Assembly: GCA_930367205.1 (NCBI GenBank)
Contig: OV884011.1
Coordinates: 140,241,937 to 140,305,936 of the forward strand
Reading direction: 5' to 3'
DNA length: 64,000 nt
DNA from: Acanthosoma haemorrhoidale
Taxonomy: Eukaryota > Arthropoda > Insecta > Hemiptera > Acanthosomatidae
Shown: positions 25,221 through 37,090 of the stretch, one piece after another
Position numbering within the stretch: position 1 is the stretch's first letter
Layout of the letters: the number at the start of each line of letters is the position of its first letter
The notes under the pieces: model-generated
The model's database searches: none
Seen by the model: the letters and a program-made list of their open reading frames with translations, nothing else
What the model was told of the DNA's origin: nothing
Made by a program: the position numbers and the translations under genes

Positions 25221-25284
25221 TTTGCTCTGATTTTTAACAGCTTATATGAGTTCGGGTAAAGAAAATGACCAAGATTAAAATTTC

Positions 25285-25355
25285 GCAGGGATACTTGACA
25301 CATTCTGACCGGTAATCAAGGAGTCCTTGGTTCAAATCCCGGGCCTCTCGACATC
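25285..25355 (+). repeat. tRNA-derived SINE-like relic
   Basis: GGTTCAAATCC (25329-25339) is a consensus-like B box. GGGATACTTGACACATTC upstream can serve as a weak A-box region, and the middle (ACCGGTAATCAAGGAGTCC) follows the usual SINE-head layout. T-stem pairing fails, so not a tRNA gene. Confidence 0.45.
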
Positions 25356-25844
25356 ATTCATCAATCGCTGATAACTATAACGAAATAATGTTTATTGATA
25401 ACAAATTCCTTCTGAGTTTATAGTGCAAGGAAGATTCCAGTGATTTTCTCAAGGTGTTATATTTATAAAAAAAAATGGGGAATGCAAAATGTGCATTCTT
25501 TTTTTACTTGTTTAGAAAAAGTAAAACAAAAAATGAAGCTAGACGTGGAAGTAGAAACGAGGAGTCCGGAATCAGAGCGACCCGACATGATACAAATGAC
25601 CTCCATTATGAAGGGAGTGGAAAAACCTTAAAGGACTCTGCCTAAGACATCTCAATTCCATTACCAGGGGCCTTAGCCAAGGAGGGGGACCTCGCAACAT
25701 GCCCCCCCTCACTGTATAGTTTATAATTGCAGCCCTCCTCGGTCTTATACAATCGAGGGCACTCACACACTGCTAGGGGCGGATTTACTACTAATTAGGG
25801 CTACTAATATAATAACCATAGGTCGCGTTTACGGCACTATAAAG

Positions 25845-25985
25845 CCTGCGGAAGTCTCCGGAGACTAAAGCTGCTGACCTTTGCGGCGAGGGCTGCTTGA
25901 CTTACATTCTGCTGCGCTTGCACTTGCAGTCTACCTGCTCTTCCACTTCTCCAGGATCGATAGATCTCGGAAATCCGAGAGATTC
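25845..25985. other. Island with 14-bp palindrome
   Basis: AGTCTCCGGAGACT (25853-25866) is perfectly palindromic. Next come a CpG-containing block (TTTGCGGCGAGGGCTGC) and CTCGGAAATCCGAG, a 5-bp stem. The composition contrasts with the flanks. No coding frame. Candidate regulatory block. Confidence 0.3.
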
Positions 25986-26122
25986 TTGCATATCGTGCCG
26001 TTACTTGCTACTAAGTCAGAACAAAAAGAAAAAAAAGTTGTAAAATAAAAAACAATTTTTTAAAGTTGTCATCCTCACAGTCACGATATTTTTTAATGTT
26101 TAATAATAATGTTCATAATAAT

Positions 26123-26182
26123 AAATAAATGAGAACCACTGTGACCTCCTAGGGGATTTGCAGTTCGGAAGACCGTCAACAA
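26123..26182 (-). repeat. 60-bp inverted repeat, right arm
   Basis: Partner of 24309-24368 in the opposite orientation. The outer-to-outer span is 1874 bp. The interior holds no transposase frame. Confidence 0.8.
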
Positions 26183-27735
26183 TGATTTATGCACCATTTT
26201 CAGCACGCTCCTATTTTTAAGTTCTAAAAATGGCACAAAAAGTAACACTGACACTGACATTGCTAAAACTTTATAAATTAAAATGATATACAACAATTTC
26301 TTACAAATAGAATTAAAATAACTATTCAAATATAAAAATAGAATAAAGAAGTAATCTCCTAAAATTATGCGTGGAATAGAATCCATTTAAAGCAAATGAG
26401 TACTATGAGTAAAGCAAACATGCCTGTATGTTAGTTAAATCGTTCTGTGTATTTCATTTTAACAATGCGAATTTATAAAATATGTTATGTGTGTAGGTGT
26501 GACATCTTGGAAAAATGTACTTATATTTTTAATTTAGAACCCATAACCATCCATTTTTATTCACCCTCATTCATTTCGAAATATTCTCCCTCGTAACTCA
26601 AGAAGTTTTTGACGAGTCTTTCCTTGTTCAAGCATACAACCTTGCAAATTTTTCTCCAATATTTCCTTTCCAAAAGACAAATCCCTCCTTTATATATTCG
26701 TCCTGAAATTCTAAACCTAGGCAAATAGCACTTTCTGATCAAAACATCTTTCGTCATGTTGAGATAATAGTTGATTTAAAGATTGGATCAGAATGTAATG
26801 TATCTAATATTTATTTACCCCAAAGCAATGTACCAACAATCTTTGGTGCGCATTGCAATTTGAAATAATGGGGTAGGGAACTTATCGTCCTAATGTTGGC
26901 AGTTAATCCTACTTTTATAGTGAAATCCTTGAATATATAAAAATAATTAACAGTTGCATATTGCACAGTGAAATGGCAGACTGCAGAACCTGCACTGAGG
27001 GGGATGGACCTATGAGATGACTATCTACCCTACGGTGAAGCACACATTGCATAAACATGTACATAAACAACTTGCATAGACCCCTCCGCGGACCCTATGC
27101 CTGCCTGGGACTCTCTTCACTGCTGTATACATTTAAGATGGAATATCGTTTTCTTTTTTCAGTTATACTCCATTTTTCAAATTCTTCGTTTATGATATAG
27201 GATTAATTCAACCAAGTATCAATTATATCCAAGTTTATCCGTCTTTTAACTACCCACATCTATTTGTAAATACTGCTTAAAAGCAAACAAAAAAAAAATA
27301 CTAAAAGTAATTTGTAAATTTTGACAAGGATATGCCCACAATATACTAGAGATTTCGAGTTAACATTTTGATGGTATCTGTTGATAAATCCCACGATTTG
27401 AAACTGAGCTCGATGTTAATGGAAAATAAATGCCTTAAATCAAAGATTTGGCTTTGACCTGTCCGCAGTTCATGGCTAAGTGATGGGATGAAAAGGATTA
27501 AGGCTTAAACGGAATGTTATTTTTTTTTAATTTACTGTTGAAAAAAAAGGAATGGAGTTAATAAATCTGGGCAGATTCCGAAGATATAAATTCTTTTGTG
27601 CCCCCAAAATCCCAACTGTTTTTTTTGGGGAGGGGCACCAAAGCTTCGGTATTCATCCATTTGTCTTTCGAGGATAAAAGGGTAAAACAATTTACGTAAG
27701 GATATCTTTGTCCGAAGTCAAATATATTTTTAAGT
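26183..27735. other. Mostly AT-rich, small GC patch near 27.0-27.1 kb
   Basis: Around 26990-27115 the sequence is more complex (GGGGGATGGACC, CCCTCCGCGGACCC). Otherwise I see only low-complexity short frames, for example 26557-26757 on the minus strand. Confidence 0.35.
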
Positions 27736-27739
27736 CCTC

Positions 27740-28130
27740 CGGGGCCACCCTCGCCAGAAAATAAAAGACTTGGCAGACAATGCTTTCAAGGAGGAACCTC
27801 TTCATATTTGCATCTTTTTTATCCCTCGGGACCGCCTCCGGGAACGTCGCTCACTAGTGGGTCGATTTATAGTTGTCAATTACTTTAGGAGGCAATGGCC
27901 AAACGGGATCTGCCAGAGATATACAGCCAACTTTTCGACGGGAGTGGGTGGTTATTTGTGGTGGGACCGCGCGCTTGCTCCACCAATGCCACCTCGATAT
28001 ATAATTGGTCGAGGTATTCGCAGCCCTCTCGATTTTTATTCATTATAAAACCCTCCCGACGAGCTAACGGGATGTCTTATCGGATATCCGAAACAGGGGG
28101 ACGAAGATGTATTTCTTAATTAACCCGACC
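27740..28130. other. GC-rich island with POU octamer-like site and hairpin
   Basis: Contains ATTTGCAT (27806-27813), the classic POU-factor octamer, and TCAATTA (27876-27882), homeodomain-like. ACCTCGA (27991-27997) and TCGAGGT (28009-28015) form a 7-bp stem. The plus-strand frames (92 and 74 codons) overlap each other in different phases and have no domain. One of the best candidates for a conserved regulatory element. Confidence 0.35.
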
Positions 28131-28955
28131 TTTTTATTTTCGGTAATTCGGGTGGGTGTCAGAAAAAAAATTGATAATAAATACTGGTCCTATACCGGCG
28201 TACACACCAAACACCTGCCTGGTGAGCATTGGCATTTCTTTTTTTTCGCCAGCCCATCTGATTCAGAAATTAGCAAATCCTCGCCCTCCTCTCTCTCAGA
28301 GATTAGATTAATGACTTGGAAAGAAAAACAAGAATCTGAGTCATATCTTTAAGTTTCTACTTGGGTGTTCATAAATAATTATTTTTATTTTACCAGCGAT
28401 CAGTTAACCTTTTTTTTTTGGAAATGGAAAATTGTTTACCGATGATCACACGTGGACGAAAAAAGTTAAAACTCAATCACCCAGTTTAGCCTAAATTTCC
28501 ATATTAAATGAAATCTGATGTTAAATCTCAATAATCTTTTTTAATAGTATATAAATTGGTTATCCATTTAAAAAAAAAGCATCACAAGAGCAGTTGCAAA
28601 AAACAACAACATAAAATGGTTGTAATGTAACACGAACAAATGATTTATTTGTCAATAGAAACAGTTTACAAATTTAAACTACGATTAGTTTAATGGAATG
28701 TTAACATTGCTGAAGATATAAGGTGTTTTAACATGGTAGATTTGATGTTTCCATTTCGTGGAAAAATGTAGTAAGAAAAGAAAAGATTCTTATGAAACAT
28801 AGGTATAGTGAATGAGTGCTGTTAGAAATGTCACATTTATCATAATGGAACTTATTCCAAGGAGATAATGTGTATCTGCCTGTCGTCTCGAAAGAGGATA
28901 TCAATTGGAAACAGGAACAGGCCCAGAAGATATCTTTGGCATTGATATATATTTC
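28131..28955. other. AT-rich stretch, no feature seen
   Basis: No repeat, RNA gene or coding signal noticed. Confidence 0.4.
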
Positions 28956-28959
28956 TCCA

Positions 28960-29340
28960 GCTGCGGCAAGAAGCGTTAAATTCGATTCCGAAATAGGGAA
29001 TCTCCTTTTATTTTTAGCTCCCCTCTCCCGAATAAGGTGATTAGGTGTGACATTTAGTTATTCCCGAGACTACCGGCTGCCATATATTACGTTCGAGACG
29101 CGGAGCCTGGATTATTAATACCGGACATTTCTCCGCCTTCCCTCTCTTTCTCCATCTGAGGTGCACATTCATCAACCGCGTGCGTTCTATAAACCTCTGC
29201 TGCGCGTCCGCTTTTAATTGCTCGCTGTAATTGCCTGATCCAGCGCAGGAGTGGGGAGGGGAGTCCCTGGGACAAGGTGCCCCCCGGTGTACTCCAGGGG
29301 ATGCGGGCAGTCTATCCAACTAACATCTTCTAAGTCCGGC
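28960..29340. other. GC-rich island with TAATTG words
   Basis: CpG-rich words (ACCGCGTGCG, CTGCGCGTCCG) sit next to TTTTAATTG (29212-29220) and GTAATTG (29227-29233), homeodomain-type sites. Both minus-strand open frames (92 and 62 codons) are in competing phases and unrecognised. Candidate conserved non-coding element. Confidence 0.35.
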
Positions 29341-30940
29341 TCTCTCTGTAGTACTTTTCCACCATTGCGTGATTTCTTACCATATATGTATTAGAATTTT
29401 TAATAGGGTGAGTAAGTAATCGCGAGGAACGTGCACGCAGTCCAGAAAATTGATAAATTCATTAAAAATGCAGCTGAAACTTTCAAGATCGCAATCCATC
29501 CACATTGTGGAATGCTTATAACAGTGCATTCCTTCGATAGTTTCATGACGTTTAAGTTCGTAAGGAGAAAATATTTACCTAAAAATGACAGATGTTTTGC
29601 AAACTCTGCTTGAATATTATTAGCCAAATAAAAAAATCTTACCCTAGGTTAAAGTCATATTAAAGACTGTAAACAATAAAAAAAAATTATTAAATAAAAG
29701 TGTTTTTTTTTTAATATTTGTAGTGAGCATGATAGTATAGCAAGTTGTTATGATAAATAAATTGAAGTAGTTTTTTTTTCCATTCAATTCAGTTTTTCAG
29801 TAATTCAGGTGGAATGAGTACTGTCCTTCTTTCCCCGTATTCTATCTTTATATTTTGTTTATTTATACATCAAAAAATATAATTGATGTGAAATAATTGA
29901 AATAGTGTTCGTGAAACTGATCCAAACTTCCTGAAAATATAAGGTACATTGCTCAATTTGAACTATTCATTAGTTGTTAGGAGAGAGGAATTATGGGGGA
30001 AAAAAAAATTCTTTAGATTTCACGAATCCATTTCAGAAGCCATTCAAGATTTCAAGGGCTGAATTTTATTTAGGGTATTTAATACCGCCGCCAATTTCGA
30101 TAGTTTTTCTTTACGATACTGTTTTTTTTATTATAATTATTTTTTTGTTCCCCACAAGGTGATATTTAATGGCCGATGGATAGATGGCTAAATAAATAAA
30201 TTAACTATTTTGAGAGAGTACCTCTCAGTATTATTTCTTTACATTCTACGTCCTGCTACGTTCTGCGAATGATGAATATATTAGATACATTCGTATATCG
30301 GTATGTAAGTATGTGTCCAGAATAAGAATAAAACCAATTGTATCCAAATACACAAAATGTAAGGAAATATATAAGGTATGTATCTTTTCTACGGACACAT
30401 ATATCCTTTTGTATTCCTACCTGACACATCCTCAGACCCACGCCCACAGTATTTAATATTGCCCCAATCGCTTCTAACCCAAAGTTTATCCTAATAAATT
30501 AACATGGTGATCAATGGAAGATATTTCATCTATATAAAATAGAATTTTACAGTACAAATATGGTTTATTTAAAAGTTTGAAAGTATTTAAGAAAATAGAA
30601 TAAAAAACAATATGAGCCCAAATGAGAAAACAAATTACACTTATTTTATCTAATGACGATTAGTAACTATGCTTACAAATGTACATCGATGTCTTCTTAG
30701 ATGAGGAGTCCTGGCCAAGATCTCATCATCTTAGCGTCGCGAGCTTTCCACCCTAAGTCCCAGCCCAAAAAGTGCAAAATGGCTTTTTTCTTCCCTTAAT
30801 CCCTATTAAATATGTTTTTTTTTAATAATAAACTTATAAATATAAATTACCTGTGCGTGGCTCCTCATACTCCATGACATATGCATTTTCAGGAGTGCAT
30901 ATCTTAACAACTAATATTATCTTTTTATCGTTAAAATTAT
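29341..30940. other. AT-rich stretch, no firm feature
   Basis: The plus and minus strands at 29400-29627 are both open for 60-75 codons. Neither product is recognised. The remainder is low complexity. Confidence 0.35.
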
Positions 30941-30948
30941 ATAAACTA

Positions 30949-31220
30949 CCCCCCCCCCCCAGGAGGCCCAGGTGATGGGTCTCACCTTCGGGTTAAAGGG
31001 GTGCCCCAGGCTCCTGCTTATAAGTAGGCCTCTCTCCTCCTTTGGGCTAAGAAATGTTTTTTAACACCTACACTGAATCAAGCCGGGGCGTGATTCCAAA
31101 ACATTCTTGGAGCCTCAATCGGAGGATTATTGTCGATCTTTTATGATAGTTGATACCTGACAATCGGCCCCTGGCGTTTTATGCCTGCTTTCATCAAGGC
31201 AACCTCTATCTCTTAATATT
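30949..31220. repeat. C12 tract followed by GC-rich repeat-like block
   Basis: C12 at 30949-30960 leads into GGAGGCCCAGGTGATGG and GGGGTGCCCCAGGCTCC. The block ends with AAGGCAACCTCTATCTCTTA, which resembles 9056-9075. It reads like the untranslated part of a retroelement, but no RT or endonuclease block is present. The class is undetermined. Confidence 0.25.
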
Positions 31221-31330
31221 ATTTCCTATATTTCATTTACATTCCGGGGTAAGAACATATAACAGTCCATTAGTTCATAATAAAACTTAGTTGGTAAAAT
31301 TCAAAAATAAAAGTTGAATGGATGACTTCG

Positions 31331-31390
31331 TTATGGTAAGGGCTTAAGTTGATGAAAGAAAGATATTTATTTCCGTAAACTATGTATGTC
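31331..31390 (+). repeat. Dispersed repeat family, copy 2
   Basis: CTTAAGTTGATGAAAGAAAG followed by ATATTTATTTCCG matches the core seen near 32238 and 60563. Confidence 0.4.
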
Positions 31391-31734
31391 ATTAGGTCCT
31401 AGTATGAGTGTTGCAGACTATGTAAGACACACTTAAGAACTGCTAAATTCAGGAGCTCAGTCAAATATTCTCGGCTGACTACGAACACCCAGTTTTTTTT
31501 TTAAACGATAATGTCATGAATGGTAAAACGGTGAGGTTAATCATTTATGGATCAATTGTTTAAAAGGATATAAAGTATTATATATTTAATCATAACAGTT
31601 CCCAGATTGGGGAGGTTGTCATCCATTCTGCAATTATTTCAGCTTCCTAACTATGATCAAACCTTCTGAACTGACTATTGTCAATAGCAGGTGATGTGCT
31701 ATGGTTGCTCGAATTTCTGCCACGGATTAGGTGG

Positions 31735-31965
31735 ATAATGCGTATCTCCGCATATATGAAATGATGGGCGAAGAAGGCGGTGAATGGAGGTGGAGTGCAG
31801 AAGCTGACCGTGGCAAGAGAGAGAGAGGTATTTCTGAAATGGGGTTAGCTCGCCTGCCTGCACTGCGCAGTCTGGCCACTTTAGCGCACTCTATCGGTAC
31901 CTCGGACCAACCAGCTCTCTACCCACTCTTCCACACAGCTTCACACTACTTAAAAGATTTTTTTT
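31735..31965. other. GC-richer island, no coding recognised
   Basis: Complex sequence with GAGAGAGAG and CTGCACTGCGCAGTC (CTGCGCAG is palindromic). The 80-codon plus frame is unrecognised and ends in poly-Phe at a T-run. Candidate non-coding element. Confidence 0.25.
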
Positions 31966-32237
31966 TTGCCTGAAGTACCTAGTAGGTACTGCCTATAGTA
32001 TTCACGACTCGTTATTTATAAAAATTCTAAAATATAAAGTGGTTTTGTAGAGGTTTAATTGAATAAAGCACTAAAATAGTTAAATCTGAAGTGGGCTCAT
32101 GGGGTACCCCTGTTCAACCACCACCAGCTCACATAGAAATAAGATCTTTAACTTTCATAATTTTTTACTGTAAAATCATATTTGTTTCTAAAATGATATC
32201 CAAAGATTAATTGTGTTCCATTTCATTAACATTTGAA

Positions 32238-32290
32238 TTAGTTGGGCTATTTGGTTGATGAAAGAAAGATTTATTTCTAATTTTGACAAT
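32238..32290 (+). repeat. Dispersed repeat family, copy 3
   Basis: GTTGGGCTATTTGGTTGATG then AAAGAAAGATTTATTTC matches the family core. Confidence 0.45.
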
Positions 32291-33069
32291 TATAAGGTGA
32301 TTATACCTATTTATGTTGTCATAACAATACACTATCTTTACCATCTCATTTTATTTTCTTGTCAGCAAAATAAATTTGATGAAGATCTAATATCTTCCTT
32401 TCACTGATAAATACATATGTCCATTCAAATCCAAATTCAAGAATAACTATGACCTGACAGTTTAACATTCCATAAATATTACCCAATGAAGTAGTTTATT
32501 TGTAGGTGTTTTATTGTATTATATGTGGTTTATTTATAGTTGAGGAAATACAAATGTGAAATAAGACATAAAAGGCTTGTCATGCCACCTCTACAACCAA
32601 AACTTTCCTTTTTTAATGTTCATTTTTTTTATACTACTAATACTAATTTTTGGCAGTACCAATAGATTCAATACAGCTATTTTTTTTTTCTAAAGGAACT
32701 CATTAAAATTCCTAAATAACAGTATTTCAAATGGAATACATTTAACCTAATTCACTATAATATGTGACATTAAATTTTTTTTTTTAGACAATAACACTAG
32801 TATAGCTTTAACTGCTCACATGTTCCTCCCACCTCTAATCTACCTTGCCCAAAGACCTGATTCAGACTTACATAAAATTGTCTTTTATAAATGATGAAAC
32901 TAAAAGTCACTCTTTATACTACCTAAGCAAATAGAGCATCAAATACCTCTACCCAAATCTGATTTCTCACCTAACAATAAACTGACAATTATATCAATTG
33001 TATTGTAATTTATCTGAATTTTGACCGTGTGAATCAAATTTCTGTGGAAAGACATAACTTTTGACTGTG

Positions 33070-33420
33070 CCAAAGCCACTTTACACCTCCTGAGAAGCCC
33101 AACCCAGAAGACTGAAAGGTCTTGGCTGGAAGATGTCCTCCAGAGGAACCGCGGATCTTAATGGCAACCGCGGTCACCTACCATTTAATTAAAGAGCAAA
33201 AGCACAGAGAGCAGACACACATACACGAAGCGGGGAGCCGAATAAATTTCCTATCGTCTCAACACAATGAGGTCTCATTAGGCCCTATCGTCCTACCATC
33301 TGCAGTATGCAAAACAATACCCCTCTAATTACCAGGCTCTGGCCATCTCCTGTCTCCTCACTGACCCCCCTCCTACCCTCTCTCTCTCTCTCACTGTGCC
33401 ACCCTCTGCCTCCCTCTTAT
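33070..33420. other. Island with duplicated AACCGCGG; CT-rich end
   Basis: AACCGCGG occurs at 33147-33154 and 33166-33173, followed by CCATTTAATTAAAGAGC, a homeodomain-type core. A (CT)n tract lies at 33378-33393. The 68-codon frame across it (33122-33328) is unrecognised. Candidate cis-regulatory element. Confidence 0.35.
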
Positions 33421-34595
33421 AACTAGTAGTAGTGAATTTCTTCTTAGAGATTCCTTGTGGTAGAAGGTATTTATAGGTAGTCTAGCTGAGGTACAAACTA
33501 ATCATTAGTTGGGTCTACAACGGCAAAAATGTGCACAATGTAGCAAAAATGTGTACCATTTTATGGTATGAAAGGCTCAAGCGTTGTTTGACAATTTTAG
33601 TGACTGAAAATCGTCTATAAAAAAAAACAAATTTCTCAATAGAAAAAATATTAACCAAAACAAATTTTTTTGGAATCATATCAAACAATAATAAACGAAT
33701 GAATTTTTATTGTTGGGTGAGAAAACACATTTTTATTTAACTAACGTTTCTAATTTTATCCATGAAAAAAAAAATCATAATCTTTATTGTATTTTTACCG
33801 AAATAAAATTTAGGGATTTTGTGGAATGTATCATCAACAACTCAGATTGGTTAGATCATTTTAAGGTAATCAGTCCTATTTTAAAGAAATCATTTTAATA
33901 TCATTGTGTCTAAGAGAAATTCGAAGTTACCATGTAATTATACTATAAACTAGTTCACTACCAAGTTGTAAGGCCTGAAGAAACATTTATCAATTAAATC
34001 TTTAAAAAATAAAATATATATGTATCGATAGATAGATGTATATTTTATTATAATTTTACCTTTATATGTATTTAAAAATATGTTTGCACCCGGGACCGAA
34101 AGATCCAATAGATTAGAGTATAATGATACTATCGAAAACTGCCCACAGAGGGTATTTGATGCCAGCCTTCAAGCCCTAAGAACGAATGGAATCCACTGAT
34201 AAACTCCATGCAAGAAGCCTCTGAGTTTGAATATCACACATCGGCAGCTCCACGTATAAATGAGGCTGATCCTTGATCTAACGATCTATCAAATCGTATG
34301 CTTACCTAAATGACTTTATTCTCCGTGCAATCTATTCCAGGTACAAAAATTGGCTAGATTTAACTGTTTGATGTCGCATAAAAAAAAAAATTCCATACGA
34401 TATTTATATGCACTGCTTGTAATGTCGTTATATTAATGTTCTGATACAACAAGAACACGCCTATAACGATGCTGCTACAGGTATTTAAAAAAAAATAAAA
34501 ATAAAAATATTACTTAGTAAATGCTTCGTGTACAAACATAAAATGCTTTGACATCTTTCGCGACTGTATTTAAATTTACACCTGAACACAGTGAA
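33421..34595. other. AT-rich stretch, no feature seen
   Basis: A-rich short frames only, for example 33710-33898. Confidence 0.4.
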
Positions 34596-34599
34596 TCAG

Positions 34600-34960
34600 A
34601 AATAATTACACCCCCTTAGAGACAGCCATATTTCGTTCCATTACTAACAGGAATCTGCAGCGTTTCCAGTGTCCCCTCCCCCCCCCCACTCCCTCCCAGA
34701 AGGAGGAGGGTGTCGGCGTTAGAAATAGTTTACAGCCTCGAGATTAATAGTCTTTAATCTGCCGTAATGCGCGCGCACTTGTTCGCAATTTGTTTTATTA
34801 ATGTCCGGCTTGACCTTTTCGTGTGAGACATCTCCTTGCTCGGCCTCTAAACAGGCTTGATTAACGCAGTAAATTCATATTTTCTTATTTCCACGCAATT
34901 AAATGTTGTGAGACGCTAGTGTGATGTGACTCAGGGTCACAGTGTTCCGGTCAGGAAGTG
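34600..34960. other. GC-rich island with AP-1 consensus
   Basis: A C10 tract (34678-34687) opens the block. ATGCGCGCGCACTTG follows. TGACTCA (34927-34933) is a perfect AP-1 site lying within TGTGAC/GTCACA inverted words (34925-34941). No coding frame. The complex, CpG-containing sequence is typical of conserved non-coding DNA. Binding by AP-1 is inference. Confidence 0.4.
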
Positions 34961-36265
34961 CATGTGAACGGTACGAGAAAGTTCGTGAGAATGTTCTTGA
35001 ATTTATTGGGTTTAGAATCCAAGACCATATATAACCACTGCTATGACCTATTAAGTGCAGAATACTTCTGATTATTTGTTTTAGTTCTGCAACAGCTTAC
35101 TTGTAGTTATTAGGGATGGCAGTCGATAAAGCCTCTCAATCGATTACCTCGTCTTTACCTATCATAGTGTTATAAATTTATGTTCATATATATGTATAGG
35201 TATGATAATATTATGCACATGGGTAGACATAAAAGATACGATTGTTTAAAAAAATATAAACATATTACTGAAAATTAGTCATAAGATTAAAAATTACGTC
35301 GATGGAAAACACACAGTGACGTGAAAATGTTGTCCCTCACTCATCGGCTAAATTAAAATCTTAAATTAACCCTAACTACTTGGAAATAATTTAGAAGATG
35401 GTTTTACTATTTTTTTTCTTTCTTCGTAAAGAAAGTTTAAGTTTATAGAAATGACTACAACTTCCTTTTTCACCTTGCTGTTCCCTTATTTCTAATTTCA
35501 CGTTTTCTAATGGAAATCTTAGCGAGAGCGTAATAGCCTAAAAAAAGCTTGTAACAATGAATTGTTTGAAAAACCCTTTCGACAATAGACACTACACCAC
35601 ACCGATCAATCGATTGAGACAATTGCCTATCGAGAAACCTTATATATAACATTCTCTTGTCCACCAATGGTAAAATGTTTTATTGATCTAATTCAATAGA
35701 GATGAGTGAATTTGCAAAAGTCCTTCCACTATGGTGGCAAGGCTCCGAATTGTCATCAACATATAAGGTCATCCATCACCTTCAATGTGTAGCCTAGATA
35801 AAATTTATGTGTGAACCATTGCATCAACATCAGGCTAAAAAACACATTTATATACGATAGTTTTGTATAGTTTGGTCTATATTCATTTTATGATTACTTT
35901 GTTTTGTCTAGATTAAATGCCCAGCCAAAAGTTGACGTATGAACGACGAAGAAAAATGACTGAATAATTACGAATAAAACCTTTTGACCGAATTAAGAAA
36001 CACCGAGTAGGCGCCTACTATTGTTTTACCTTTCTTACACATTAAAAAGAGTTTCAGTAAAGCGCCGGATTATTGATGTATGCAGGATAATTTCTGATAA
36101 ATATTAATGCTAGTTTATAGCAGTAGATTATGAAAAGAGCAATGTGAACTGGGTCACACGATTACGTGATGGCACTGTTAGTAGGATGGCTTTTAAGGTC
36201 GCCTATAGACCATGAACATGTCCATTGAATCTTTCAGGTCATTATACATTTTCTATGGGGACCTT
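34961..36265. other. AT-rich stretch, no firm feature
   Basis: A 65-codon minus frame at 35470-35667 is unrecognised. Nothing else was noticed. Confidence 0.4.
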
Positions 36266-36269
36266 TCGT

Positions 36270-36320
36270 ATAAGCAGGTGATGATGAGAAAAACCCGGTT
36301 TCAAATCTCACGACGAACAG
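36270..36320 (+). repeat. Isolated B-box-like word
   Basis: CCGGTTTCAAATCTC (36295-36309) resembles a tRNA B box. GCAGGTGATGATGAG upstream is only vaguely A-box-like. Probable SINE fragment. Confidence 0.25.
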
Positions 36321-36719
36321 TGAATTTATTCTCTACCCATACTACTTGGGTATATGGGTGCGAGATTTAGCACTAGCACAGCAATATACATTTTACTCAA
36401 AAGGCAGCTTTTCTTCTTAAATTTAGAGGATTATTTAAATCTTACGCGGTTGAGGAGGTTTTCCACAACCAAACGATCTGAAACTCAAAAACTTAAACAA
36501 CATATCAAGGATATGTGCAAGAAAATCGTGTTAAATTGGGTCATGTTCCTAAATAATATGCGGTCCAATTAAGCAAGTGCCGTTAAGATAAGTTGAGACG
36601 GCTACAGTAATAAGGTGGAAAATTTATTTCCTCACGGAGCTATAGTTCACTACCGTAATGTCCTCCTATTGACAGTGAGTGTCGGGGAAAGATTTATTCA
36701 AATTTACTGTTAGTCAGGA

Positions 36720-37090
36720 TTCATACTGGCCGTTCCTAAGAACACGACCGCGGACAATCAATGAAATATCTGAATTTTCTTCGATGACGCCCGTAAATCT
36801 CGAATTCAGCGACGAAATTAACGTCCCCAGGGCCCGTGAGATATAATAAGACGGCCTCAGAGCTGATGGCCCCGGAAGATGAATGGCGTATTGAAATAAG
36901 GAGCCGCATTGACTTTCATACGTCCAACTAGGTCGCTTCTGATGGAATCGCTTATGCCTTCCTCCTCTTCTTTATGTCGTCTCCTTTTCAGTGGCGAAGA
37001 GGAAGTCCTCATCCTCGAGCGGGCCGTGTCCTGTCTGCATACGTCCTAAGAGCAATGAGCGCAGATGACCGTTCGATTATACAGGACGTT
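36720..37090. other. GC-rich island, candidate conserved non-coding element
   Basis: About 370 bp of complex sequence with many CpG words (ACGACCGCGGACAATCAATG, CCCCAGGGCCCGTGAG, CCTCGAGCGGGCCG). No sustained open frame on either strand. The lack of coding despite high GC favours a regulatory or structural RNA role over an exon. Confidence 0.35.

Noticed and set aside
24309..26182. Complete DNA transposon bounded by the 60-bp inverted repeat
   Set aside because: No transposase-like frame inside and no clear target-site duplication outside the arms; kept only as an open question.
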